DNA from: Lacisediminihabitans sp046156175
GTDB taxonomy: Bacteria; Actinomycetota; Actinomycetes; Actinomycetales; Microbacteriaceae
NCBI RefSeq assembly: GCF_046156175.1
Contig: NZ_JAYLVL010000006.1
Span: 107,621-171,620, forward strand
Direction: 5' to 3'
Length of the DNA: 64,000 nucleotides
Shown: piece after piece, positions 44,562 to 52,961 of the stretch
How the letters are laid out: each line of letters starts with the position of its first letter
Position numbering within the stretch: position 1 is the first letter of the stretch
Program-made: the position numbers and the translations under genes
The notes under the pieces: model-generated
Seen by the model: only the letters and a program-made list of their open reading frames with translations
Told to the model about the DNA's origin: nothing
Databases searched by the model: none

Positions 44562-44873
44562 GTGGGCACCAACAGGCGATATTCGGATGCGATCGACCGG
44601 CAGCAGCACGACCGCGTCAACGACATGATCATGCGTGACTCCACGCCATCCAGCCTCACGGATCCCGAACTCGAGCTCGACCGCTTTCCGCTGACGCGCA
44701 CCCCTGTTCCGGAGCGCGTCCGGGTGTGGATCCGGTACCGTGACGCCGCGATACGAATCGACGCGGAGCTCATCGCCTGGACACCGCGAGCGTGCGCCGT
44801 GCGCTGGAAAACCTCCACGGGCGAACAACACAGGGCCTGGGTGTGGGCCTCGGCCGTGGAGAAGCTGGGCTGA
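44562..44873 (+). CDS. Hypothetical 103-aa protein
   Basis: Hydrophilic cytoplasmic protein of unknown function. A polar N-terminal half is followed by a beta-rich stretch VRVWIRYRDAAIRIDAELIAWTPRACAVRWKTSTGEQHRAWVWASAVEKLG with several tryptophans, resembling a small barrel. GTG 44562 is preceded by GAGGGGAG, which supports it being a real gene. It stands alone between two gaps of about 250-290 bp. Confidence 0.6.
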   Translation: MGTNRRYSDAIDRQQHDRVNDMIMRDSTPSSLTDPELELDRFPLTRTPVPERVRVWIRYRDAAIRIDAELIAWTPRACAVRWKTSTGEQHRAWVWASAVEKLG

Positions 44874-45101
44874 CCGCGACGGTGGTGGGGCGGAGTGGCT
44901 CGCTGTTCCTCTCCCGGATCCGAATGCACCTGCAGTCGGTGAACGACGGGCCCGCGCCTCTCGAAGGCGTCAGCCACACCTTCCCAGGGTTTCGGGACTT
45001 TCTCGACCGGTTTGAACTCCCCCGTACAGTCGCCTCGTCGAACCGATTTCGAAAAGGTTAATACTGCGGAAACAAAACGATGGCTTATCTGAAATACAAC
45101 T

Positions 45102-45122
45102 GATATATCTATTGGCTACCAA
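45102..45122 (+). promoter_or_regulatory. Palindromes in the promoter of the catabolic operon
   Basis: GATATATC (45102-45109) and TTGG-CTA-CCAA (45112-45122) are adjacent palindromes in an A/T-rich stretch 45-65 bp before the permease start. They are candidate sites for the operon's own GntR/FCD regulator. Confidence 0.4.
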
Positions 45123-45166
45123 GTTTTCCCGGTTGTGTTCCCGTACATAAAGGAGAGTTCATTCCC

Positions 45167-46711
45167 ATGACTGACAGTCGTTCCGACAACAAGGCCGCAT
45201 CCCCGCACGGGCTACAACGCGGAGTCCTGACAATCCCCAACGCCATTGCCCTCTCGGCCGCGGCTATGGCTCCGGTCCTCGCGGTCGTACTCAACGCCCC
45301 CGCAGCCGCCGCCGCCGCTGGCGCCGCACTCCCCCTCTCATTCCTCATCGCCTTCATCGCCTGTGCCCTCGTTGGCAATACCGTCGTGCAGTTCGCAAGA
45401 AAGCTGCCGTCCGCTGGGTCCTTCTACACCTTCAACCGCGCCGGCCTCGGCCCTGCGGCCGGCTTCTTCACCGGATGGCTGTTCTGGATCGGGTATGCGA
45501 TTCTCGCCCCCGGACTCTTCACGGCCTTCGGAGCGTTCGTTCATGACTATGTCCTCGCAACTTTCGGTGCGGACCTCCAGTGGTGGATCTTCAGCCTGAT
45601 CGCGATGGCCATCGTGTTCGGCCTTTCCGTGCGCAGCATCAAGGCATCGGTGAACGTCGACCTCACCCTTCTGGTCGTCGAGGTGATCGTGTTCCTCATC
45701 CTCGGGATCGTCGCCATCGCAACCGCCAAGTCGGGGAACAGCCCCACGTACTTCCTCACCTCCGCGGCGCCCACCGGCTTCGCAGGGGTCGGGCTCGGCG
45801 TCGTCTTCGGCATCCTGTCGTTCATCGGATTCGATGCTGCCGCCACTCTGGGCGAGGAGACGAAGAACCCGCGCAAGAGCATTCCGTTCGCCATCACCGG
45901 CGCGCTCGGCGCAGTGGGCATCTTCTACGTGCTCATGATGTACGCACTCGCTGCCGGCTACGGACTCAACGATCCGGCGAAGATGGGTGCATTCCTCAAG
46001 GACCCGAACCCCTTCGTCACGCTGGCCTCGAACGTCACTCCCTGGCTGCTGCAGCCCATCGAGCTTGCTGCGATCGCCGGCCTCTTCAGCTGCTTCCTTG
46101 CCATTCACAACACCACGGTTCGCGTGATGTTCTCCATGGGTCGTGACCAGGTGCTGCCTGCCTCTCTCGGTCGCATCCACCAGACGTGGTTTTCGCCGCT
46201 TCGCGCTATCGTCGTGCAGTCGATCTTCACGATGGTGATTGGCATCGGTGTCGGTATCTGGCTCGGTCCGGGCGCGACTGGCGCCTACGGTTTCACCGGG
46301 ACCATCGGAACCGTCGCCATCGTGATCGTCTACATCATGAGCAACATCGCCCTGGTGAAATATTTCTGGAAACTCGCTGAGCGGAAGATCATCACGCATG
46401 TGATCGTGCCGGTCCTTGGCGTGCTCGCCCTGCTGTATCCGCTCTACGCGGTTGCCAACCCTGCCCAGTCGTACCCGTTCAACCTCGTCCCGATCATTGT
46501 GCTGCTGTGGATCGCGGCCGGCGTGGTGCTGTACTTCTATTACAAGGCGAAGTCACCGGAGAAGATCGCCGCACTCGGCTCCTTCATCACCGAGGAAGAC
46601 CTGCCGGAGGGCGAACAGAACGCCGCACTCCAAACCGGTCGTGCGCCCTCGGTGCAGCATCCCACGGTCGCTGAGGAAGCCGCCAAGCACCCGGAGACTA
46701 CAGGAAACTGA
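45167..46711 (+). CDS. APC-family amino acid/amine permease
   Basis: Secondary transporter of 514 aa with about twelve membrane segments. Characteristic stretches are LSAAAMAPVLAVV, KLPSAGSFYTFNRAGLGPAAGFFTGW and GFDAAATLGEETKNPRKSIPFAI, which place it in the APC superfamily beside amino acid and polyamine carriers. The C-terminus is a charged cytoplasmic tail. Start ATG 45167 has AAGGAGAG 10 nt upstream. First gene of an eleven-gene operon, next gene only 3 nt away, so it most likely imports the compound the other enzymes degrade. Confidence 0.9.
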   Translation: MTDSRSDNKAASPHGLQRGVLTIPNAIALSAAAMAPVLAVVLNAPAAAAAAGAALPLSFLIAFIACALVGNTVVQFARKLPSAGSFYTFNRAGLGPAAGFFTGWLFWIGYAILAPGLFTAFGAFVHDYVLATFGADLQWWIFSLIAMAIVFGLSVRSIKASVNVDLTLLVVEVIVFLILGIVAIATAKSGNSPTYFLTSAAPTGFAGVGLGVVFGILSFIGFDAAATLGEETKNPRKSIPFAITGALGAVGIFYVLMMYALAAGYGLNDPAKMGAFLKDPNPFVTLASNVTPWLLQPIELAAIAGLFSCFLAIHNTTVRVMFSMGRDQVLPASLGRIHQTWFSPLRAIVVQSIFTMVIGIGVGIWLGPGATGAYGFTGTIGTVAIVIVYIMSNIALVKYFWKLAERKIITHVIVPVLGVLALLYPLYAVANPAQSYPFNLVPIIVLLWIAAGVVLYFYYKAKSPEKIAALGSFITEEDLPEGEQNAALQTGRAPSVQHPTVAEEAAKHPETTGN

Positions 46712-46714
46712 ACC

Positions 46715-47413
46715 ATGATCAACGTCGACGGCAAGGCCGTCTACACCGAGCTCGCTGAACTTGTCGATCCCGCGCACACCGCGCTGCTTCTGGTCGACAT
46801 GCAACGGGATTTCATCGATCCGGACGGACTGTTCGGCGAGCTCGGAGTCGACCTCAGCATGTACGAGGAATCGCGACCCCGACTGGCGGCGCTCCTCGAG
46901 AGCGCCCGCCAGTCGGGCGCCCTCGTCATCCACATCCAGAACACGTCGCTACCGGACCGCATGAGCGACTCTCCCGCGCAGATCCGCTTCAACCTGCGGA
47001 TGCATGAGCACGCGCGTCGCAACGGACCCCCGCTTCGCTACACCGTGCCCGGCACCGCCGGCCACGAGTTCGTCGCGGAGTTCCAGCCGATGGCCGGCGA
47101 ACTCGTGGTGGACAAGTACCGATCGAGCGCGTTCTGGGGCACCAACATGGAGATGCTGCTGCGAAGCAACGGTGTGGAGACCGTGGTGATCGGCGGATGC
47201 ACCACCGAGGGCTGTGTCGAGTCCACAGCCCGCGACGCCATGTTCAACGACCACTATGTGGTCATCGCTTCCGACTGCGTTGCAAGCGACGACCCGGCAC
47301 AACACGATGCGTCCATGCTGCTGATGCGTCACCGCTTCGACATGGCGACGGCCAGCGAAATCGCGAATGTCTGGGTTTCGCCGCGCGGTGCCGAGCAATC
47401 CATAGACGAGTAA
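46715..47413 (+). CDS. Isochorismatase-family cysteine hydrolase
   Basis: A 232-aa cysteine hydrolase. Catalytic triad D28 (LLLVDMQRDF), K134 (LVVDKYRSSAFWGT) and C167 (GGCTTEGCVESTARD). In this family such enzymes are mostly amidases (N-carbamoylsarcosine, ureidoacrylate, maleamate or nicotinamide hydrolases) or isochorismatases; no siderophore genes are near, so an amidase or carbamoyl-hydrolase role in the operon is more likely. Tightly coupled to the permease. Confidence 0.87.
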   Translation: MINVDGKAVYTELAELVDPAHTALLLVDMQRDFIDPDGLFGELGVDLSMYEESRPRLAALLESARQSGALVIHIQNTSLPDRMSDSPAQIRFNLRMHEHARRNGPPLRYTVPGTAGHEFVAEFQPMAGELVVDKYRSSAFWGTNMEMLLRSNGVETVVIGGCTTEGCVESTARDAMFNDHYVVIASDCVASDDPAQHDASMLLMRHRFDMATASEIANVWVSPRGAEQSIDE

Positions 47414-47425
47414 GAGGAACTGAAT

Positions 47426-48175
47426 ATGAAGAAGCTTGAGGGTCGCGTTGCGGTGGTCACCGGCGCCGCGTCCGGCATCGGTCGCGGCATCGCCGTCGAA
47501 TTCGCTCGCGAGGGTGCCGACATTGTCGTCGCCGACCTGGTCTCGCTGGATGAGGCAGCCGCGGTGATGTCAGAAATAGCCGAAGCAGGTACTCGCGGCG
47601 TGTTCATCCGCACTGACGTGAGCGATGAAGCAAGCGTGCGAGCGCTCGCGCAGCGCGCGATCGAGGAATTCGGTCGCGTCGACATCCTGGTCAACAACGC
47701 CGGTATCTTCACCGAATCGCTGCTCGAAGACATCTCGGTGGAGGACTGGGACCGGGTGCTGAACACCAACCTGCGCGGCACCTTTCTCTGCACTCGGATG
47801 CTGATCGGGCAGATGCTCGAGCGCGGGGACGGCAGGATCATCAACATCGCGTCGCAGCTCGGTCAGATCGGCGGGACCTCTGTTCCACACTATGTCGCCA
47901 GCAAGGCGGGCATCATCGGTCTGACCAAGGCACTGGCACGCGAAGTCGCTGGGCGCGGCGTTTTGGTGAATGCGATCGCGCCGGGACCGATCGAGACACC
48001 GTTGCTCGACCGCGAGACTGAGGAGTGGCGAAGCGGCAAGCTCGCAGAGTTGCCCATCAAACGATTCGGTCGCGTCGATGAGGTGACGCCGACGGCTGTT
48101 CTGCTGGCCTCGGCGGACGGTTCGTACTACGTGGGCCAGACCCTCGGACCCAACGGTGGAGACGTGATGCTGTAG
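47426..48175 (+). CDS. Short-chain dehydrogenase/reductase (first of two)
   Basis: Classical SDR of 249 aa. NAD(P) motif VTGAASGIGRG near 11-21, NNAG near 89, catalytic Ser in NIASQLGQIGG, Y-x3-K in HYVASKAG, and PGPIETPL. The acidic residue after strand 2 (VVADLVSLDE) favours NAD. Twelve nt after the hydrolase gene. Likely oxidises a hydroxyl intermediate; substrate unknown. Confidence 0.89.
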   Translation: MKKLEGRVAVVTGAASGIGRGIAVEFAREGADIVVADLVSLDEAAAVMSEIAEAGTRGVFIRTDVSDEASVRALAQRAIEEFGRVDILVNNAGIFTESLLEDISVEDWDRVLNTNLRGTFLCTRMLIGQMLERGDGRIINIASQLGQIGGTSVPHYVASKAGIIGLTKALAREVAGRGVLVNAIAPGPIETPLLDRETEEWRSGKLAELPIKRFGRVDEVTPTAVLLASADGSYYVGQTLGPNGGDVML

Positions 48176-48200
48176 GCGATCGCCTGCCGCAGAGAGAAGC

Positions 48201-49565
48201 ATGCCAGTGAATATCAGTGAAGTAGTCAACGCCGCCCACGAGGCCGGAGTGAAGCTCATCCGTTTCGAATACTGCGACGTAAGCGGGGTCGCCCGCACGA
48301 AGGCTGTGCACGTAGCGCAACTCGAACACAAACTCCTGGAAGGGGTGAGCCTCACCAGAGCCCAAATGTCCATCAACCTGTTGGAGCAGATGATCCCCAT
48401 CGATGGTTTCGAGCCGATTGGTGAGATCAGGCTCGTGCCCGACCCCTCAACTTTCACGGTGCTGCCCTGGGCTCCCGGAAGCGCCAGCGTTCTCTGCGAC
48501 CAGCTCGGTCATGATCGGCTCAACTGGGGTGCCTGCGGCCGCTCGTATCTCAAGGACATGATCCAACGCGCCGCGGGACATGGCATCCAGGTGCAGGCCA
48601 CCTTCGAGAACGAGTGGTATCTCGCAACAGAGGTGGACGGGGAGTACATCCCGTTCGACCTCCACGATCACACGCCGGTCTACAGCGCCATCGGGCACGA
48701 CCTCAACAATGACCTGATGATCGAGACTGTCGATGCACTGGAGGCACAGGGCATCGAAGTTGAGGCGGCGATCAACGAGTACGGTGCCGGCCAGCAGGAG
48801 ATCTCCATCCGTCACTCCGGCGCCCTGACGGCAGCGGACAACCAGATGAAGTTCCGCGACACGGTGCGCGGAGTCGCCCTCCGGCGAGGACTGCTCGCCT
48901 CGTTCGCACCGAAGCCCTATCCCGACCAGATCGGAAGCGGCGCTCATCTGCATTTCAGCCTGTGGGACCTGGCGGGAAAGAAGAGTCTCCTCTACGACCG
49001 GGACGCCGAAGGGGGCCTGTCGAAGTTGGGCCGCCACTTCATCGCGGGTGTCGCCGAGCATCTGCCCGCGCTCGTCGCGCTGACCACCCCGAGCTACAAC
49101 TCCTCGCGCCGGCTGAAACCGAACGCTTGGGCATCGGCGACGACAGCATGGGGGTTCGACAATAAGGAGGCCGCCTTACGTGTGTGCTCACCGTTCTTCC
49201 AACGCGAAGAGCAGAGCTACAACATCGAGTTCAAGACCTCGGATGCCAGTGCCAACCCGTACCTCTCGCTCGGTGCGATCATCGCTGCAGGCCTCGATGG
49301 CATAGAGCGCGAACTGGATCCGGGCGATCCGAGCGAGCACGACCCTGCCTACCTGTCGGCGGAGGATCTCCGGCGCGGCAAGGTCCGCCCCCTGCCCACC
49401 TCGATGTCTGCCGCACTCGACGAGCTCGAGGCAGACGATTTCCTCCTTGGCACGCTCGGAGATCTTCTCAGTCGCTGCTATGTCGGCGTTCGTCGCTCCG
49501 AAGCGGAGGCATTCGCCGCCGAAAGCCAGGACTTCGAAATCCGCAATCACTTCTACCGATTCTGA
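48201..49565 (+). CDS. Glutamine-synthetase-like ligase (gamma-glutamyl type)
   Basis: A 454-aa GS-fold enzyme. Metal/ATP motifs are present: E-x-E in TFENEWYL (136, 138), GSGAHLHFSLWD, KPNAWASATTAWGFDNKEAALRV, and NPYLSLGAIIAAGLDGIERE. It lacks the adenylylation-site region of housekeeping GlnA and resembles GlnA3/PuuA/FluG-type enzymes that glutamylate amines. Four nt before the amidohydrolase, forming the two halves of a FluG-like pair. Probably activates the imported amine as a gamma-glutamyl amide; that is inference. Confidence 0.87.
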   Translation: MPVNISEVVNAAHEAGVKLIRFEYCDVSGVARTKAVHVAQLEHKLLEGVSLTRAQMSINLLEQMIPIDGFEPIGEIRLVPDPSTFTVLPWAPGSASVLCDQLGHDRLNWGACGRSYLKDMIQRAAGHGIQVQATFENEWYLATEVDGEYIPFDLHDHTPVYSAIGHDLNNDLMIETVDALEAQGIEVEAAINEYGAGQQEISIRHSGALTAADNQMKFRDTVRGVALRRGLLASFAPKPYPDQIGSGAHLHFSLWDLAGKKSLLYDRDAEGGLSKLGRHFIAGVAEHLPALVALTTPSYNSSRRLKPNAWASATTAWGFDNKEAALRVCSPFFQREEQSYNIEFKTSDASANPYLSLGAIIAAGLDGIERELDPGDPSEHDPAYLSAEDLRRGKVRPLPTSMSAALDELEADDFLLGTLGDLLSRCYVGVRRSEAEAFAAESQDFEIRNHFYRF

Positions 49566-49569
49566 AGCC

Positions 49570-50730
49570 ATGACGACATTCATCGACCTGTCCGATGTTC
49601 CGGTCATCGACAATCACTGCCATGCTGTCGAGGCTGTGCAGAGCGCCGACCCGGTTCTGTGGCGCGCGCGCTTCACCGAATCCCCCGATCCCGCGATGGG
49701 CGCGGGGCACGTGCACCACACCGCGTTCTACCAGAGACTCATGCGCCGGGCAGGAACTTTCTACGGGATCGCATTCGAGCAGGAGGATGAAATTCTGAGG
49801 CACCGCGAAAAGCTCGGTGCGGCGGCGCTCGTCGGAAGCCTGTTTCGGGATGCGCGCATCGGCGGTGTCGTGATCGATACGGGTTATCCGGCCCCAGACA
49901 GGGCGATGAGCCCCTCTGCTCTAGTGGACGCGAGTGGTACCGAGTACGTGGCACTCCTGAGACTGGAGGTCGAATTTCAAAAGCTGATCGTGCTGCACGA
50001 CGACTTCGACGCCCTTGTGTCGGCGGTCGGGGACCTGGTTTACCAGCTGCGCGCCAAGGGATTCGGCGGCTTCAAGAGCATCGCAGCCTACCGAACCGGA
50101 CTCGCGATTGAACGGTGGGACGACGCCTCGGTCCGGCACGCCTTCGGTAGCGCGCGAGCCGAAGTCGCCTCATCGGGGAACGTGCGCCTGGGCTATAAAC
50201 CGCTGCTCGACACACTCCTCCACATCGCGTTCGAAGCGGCTGCGGAGCAGCGCCTGCCCGTGCAGTTCCACGTGGGCTACGGAGATCCCGACGTAGATAT
50301 CCGCCAGGCGTCACCGCTGGAGCTGCGTGCCCTGTTCGAAGAACCGGCCTATCGCTCGATGCCCATCGTGATGCTGCATGGGTGTTGGCCGTATTTTCGT
50401 GAGGGTGCGTATCTGGCAGCGGTGTATGGCAACGCCTACCTTGATGTTTCCTATTCCATCCCGTTCCTCTCGAGGTCCGAGATGACATCGATGACACGGG
50501 CAGCCCTCGGTGCCGCTCCTTTCAGCAAGGTGATGTACAGCTCCGACGGGGTCGGAATTCCCGAGATGCATTGGATGGGAGCGATCGAGGGTCGCCATGC
50601 GATCGGAACGGTGCTGGGAGAGATGGTCGACGCGGGCGAGCTGGACGAAGACGCGGCCGGTGTTGCCGGACGTATGATCCTCAACGTGAATGCGGCCCGT
50701 CTCTATGGGCTCACGGAGGCGGCGCAGTGA
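49570..50730 (+). CDS. Amidohydrolase (metal-dependent, amidohydrolase_2 / FluG-N type)
   Basis: A 386-aa TIM-barrel hydrolase. Metal ligands: H-x-H in VIDNHCHA (16, 18), His in QFHVGYG, His in VMLHGCWPY, Asp in MYSSDGVG. This is the domain fused to a GS domain in fungal FluG and plant NodGS. ATG 49570 (MTTFIDLSDVPVIDNHCHA) lies 4 nt after the GS-like stop; earlier in-frame codons overlap that gene. It may hydrolyse the glutamyl amide or a related lactam. Confidence 0.86.
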   Translation: MTTFIDLSDVPVIDNHCHAVEAVQSADPVLWRARFTESPDPAMGAGHVHHTAFYQRLMRRAGTFYGIAFEQEDEILRHREKLGAAALVGSLFRDARIGGVVIDTGYPAPDRAMSPSALVDASGTEYVALLRLEVEFQKLIVLHDDFDALVSAVGDLVYQLRAKGFGGFKSIAAYRTGLAIERWDDASVRHAFGSARAEVASSGNVRLGYKPLLDTLLHIAFEAAAEQRLPVQFHVGYGDPDVDIRQASPLELRALFEEPAYRSMPIVMLHGCWPYFREGAYLAAVYGNAYLDVSYSIPFLSRSEMTSMTRAALGAAPFSKVMYSSDGVGIPEMHWMGAIEGRHAIGTVLGEMVDAGELDEDAAGVAGRMILNVNAARLYGLTEAAQ

Positions 50731-51494
50731 AGCATCTCGAGGGAAAGCGCATCTTCGTAACCGGCGCCGGTGGTGCCCTGGGAAGAGCGAGCAGTCTGCT
50801 GTTCGCCCGCGAGGGAGCGGCGGTCGCGGTTGTCGACATCAGTACCGAGGCAGCCGAAGAGACGCGACGGCTGGTCGAAGCTGCGGGAGGTAGCGCCGTG
50901 GCAATCACCGCCGACGTGCGCGATGAGGCACAGGTGCGGGATGCCGCAACCACGGCCGCGAAGGAGCTCGGCGGAGTCGACACGCTCTTCAACAATGCCG
51001 GGGTGATGCCCCATCAGGACGAATCGTTCCTCGACGGCGATCTCGACCTCTGGCATCTCATCAGCAGTATCAACCTGGACGGAACGATGCTCTGCTCGAA
51101 GCACGTCGTGCCGCACATCGTCGCCGCCGGCGGAGGGGCGGTGCTCAACATGAGCTCGTTCCTCGCGGTGCTGGGCTGCTCCTTTCCCCAGGACGGCTAC
51201 GCTGCGAGCAAAGGTGCCATCAGCTCCCTCACCCGATCGATGGCCGTGCAGCTCGGACCGAAGGGCATCCGCGTCAACGGCATGGCACCGGGGCCCGTGC
51301 TCACCGAACATGTCGAGCAGTTCTTCCCCGACCCCGAGGCCCGCCGTGTGCGGTTGGAACGCGTGCCGCTCGGCCGCTTCGGGCATCCTGACGACGTTGC
51401 AGGGCTCGCGAGCTTTCTGGTGTCGGATTCCGCAGCTTGGATCACCGGTCAGGTCGTCGTCCTCGACGGCGGCATTTCAAGCAACTACCTGTAA
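50727..51494 (+). CDS. Short-chain dehydrogenase/reductase (second of two)
   Basis: Classical SDR of 255 aa. VTGAGGALGRAS near residues 11-22, VVDIS (Asp after strand 2, NAD preference), NNAGVMPHQD, catalytic MSSFLAVLG, Y-x3-K in GYAASKGAI, and APGPVLTEHVEQF. The GTG at 50727 overlaps the amidohydrolase stop (GTGA). Different enough from the first SDR that they probably act on different steps. Confidence 0.89.
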   Translation: MKHLEGKRIFVTGAGGALGRASSLLFAREGAAVAVVDISTEAAEETRRLVEAAGGSAVAITADVRDEAQVRDAATTAAKELGGVDTLFNNAGVMPHQDESFLDGDLDLWHLISSINLDGTMLCSKHVVPHIVAAGGGAVLNMSSFLAVLGCSFPQDGYAASKGAISSLTRSMAVQLGPKGIRVNGMAPGPVLTEHVEQFFPDPEARRVRLERVPLGRFGHPDDVAGLASFLVSDSAAWITGQVVVLDGGISSNYL

Positions 51495-51512
51495 CAGCGA
51501 AGGGCTCTTTTC

Positions 51513-52268
51513 ATGTGTCGCCTGCTCGGCTTCGTCTCACTACGTCCCACCACCCTCAAAGAACTCCTCGGTGAGGAGGAACTCGCAGAATTCACCGAGC
51601 TCTCGCTCAAGCACGGTGATGGGTGGGGATTCGCGTGGGCGACAGCCACCGGTGTCGAGGTGCAGAAGGCTCCGGATGCGGCGCGGGAGAGTGACCTGTT
51701 CGCGACGGTCGCCGCTGAGCAGAAGGCGCAGCTCGGCGTGCTCCACCTGCGCTGGGCGACCCTCGGACTCGGTGTGGTGCCGGAGAACACTCATCCCTTC
51801 ACCGACGGGCGGATCGCTTTCGCTCACAACGGCTCGATAAAACCGCCCGAATCGCTTGACCCGTTCATTCCCACCGATCTCGCTGCGCTGCGGCGGGGCA
51901 CCACCGACAGCGAACGTTATTTCCTCGCGATGTTGGGGGCTGAGCGTCTCGGAGACTCGTCTACGGCACTCGAGCGCACGGCAGCTCGCATCGCCGAAGA
52001 GTGCGTTTTCAGCAGCGTTAACGCCATGATCGCTACGCCTGACACCCTCCAGGTCATCAACCTGTTCGACCCCGTCGCCGAAGCCCGCGAGGCAGAACCT
52101 CACTACTACCGCATCGGCTATCGGGTCGACGCAGACTCGGTCGTTGTCTCCTCGAGCGGCTGGGGCTCGGGCTGGACGTTCCTCGAAAACGGGGAAACGC
52201 TCACCGTGGACCGAGCAAGCTGCGAGGTCACGATACGCCGCGCAGTGGATGCACCGGTGGCACCATGA
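51513..52268 (+). CDS. Class II glutamine amidotransferase
   Basis: A 251-aa Ntn-type amidotransferase domain without a synthetase partner. The nucleophile is Cys2 in MCRLLGFVS, exposed after Met removal. GDGWGFAWA, HLRWAT and THPFTDGRIAFAHNGSI are the glutamine-binding motifs of the YafJ/EgtC type. Such stand-alone proteins act as gamma-glutamyl amidases; here it may remove a glutamyl group added by the GS-like enzyme, by inference. AAGGG precedes ATG 51513. Confidence 0.88.
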   Translation: MCRLLGFVSLRPTTLKELLGEEELAEFTELSLKHGDGWGFAWATATGVEVQKAPDAARESDLFATVAAEQKAQLGVLHLRWATLGLGVVPENTHPFTDGRIAFAHNGSIKPPESLDPFIPTDLAALRRGTTDSERYFLAMLGAERLGDSSTALERTAARIAEECVFSSVNAMIATPDTLQVINLFDPVAEAREAEPHYYRIGYRVDADSVVVSSSGWGSGWTFLENGETLTVDRASCEVTIRRAVDAPVAP

Positions 52269-52918
52269 CGTTCGACGTGGACGGAGTCGAACTTCGCGCA
52301 AGCGAAATCGCCTACAACGAACTACTCGGACGGATCGTCGACTTGCGTTTACCCCCGGGCTCCGTGATCAACGAGAAGGCGATGGGCATGTCACTCGGGC
52401 TGGGGCGGATGCCGGTGCGCGAAGCCATCGCTCGACTCGCAACCGGACGCTTTCTCACCGTCCTTCCTCGCCGAGGCGCGGTCGTCAGTCCGATCGGCCT
52501 CGCCGACGTGCTCGATATGTTCGAAGCGAGGGAGGCGATCGAGTGCGGTGTCGTCTACATCGTCGCCGAACGCGCGACCACTGAGGAGCTGGCGACGCTG
52601 CGCGACCTCGTCGCCCGCGCAGACAGTGCCCGAACGGGCACCGATCACGAGACATACCTGCGCACCGACCACGCGGTGCACGCCTACCTCGTGCACATGG
52701 TGCACAACGGATTGCTTCAGGATGCCGCAGACCGACTACTGCTGCACAACCTGCGCTTCTGGCACCTCTACTGGTCGAACCGGCCAGCCCAGCCCTCCAC
52801 GATGATGTCCCACACCCACCTCGTCGAAGCGCTCGAGGCACATGATCCCGAGGGCGCCGCTCGCGCCATGCGGTGTCACCTCGTGGCATCGCGGGCTCTC
52901 GTCCAAGAGGCGTTCTAG
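52265..52918 (+). CDS. GntR-family regulator with FCD domain
   Basis: A 217-aa regulator. N-terminal winged helix: ASEIAYNELLGRIVDLRLPPGSVINEKAMGMSLGLGRMPVREAIARLATGRFLTVLPRRGAVVS. The C-terminal FCD helical ligand-binding domain contains metal-site histidines (DHAVHAYLVHMVHN; CHLVASRALV). ATG 52265 overlaps the preceding stop (ATGA). It likely binds a pathway acid and controls the 45.1-kb promoter and perhaps a second one before mal (43-nt gap). Confidence 0.88.
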   Translation: MTFDVDGVELRASEIAYNELLGRIVDLRLPPGSVINEKAMGMSLGLGRMPVREAIARLATGRFLTVLPRRGAVVSPIGLADVLDMFEAREAIECGVVYIVAERATTEELATLRDLVARADSARTGTDHETYLRTDHAVHAYLVHMVHNGLLQDAADRLLLHNLRFWHLYWSNRPAQPSTMMSHTHLVEALEAHDPEGAARAMRCHLVASRALVQEAF

Positions 52919-52961
52919 AAGACGTGCCCGATACCCATCCACAAACCGATCCGGAGCGACC

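Noticed and set aside
48201..49565. Housekeeping glutamine synthetase (GlnA)
   Set aside because: The adenylylation-site region is missing and the gene sits in a catabolic operon next to an amidohydrolase, so a GlnA3/PuuA/FluG-like role fits better.
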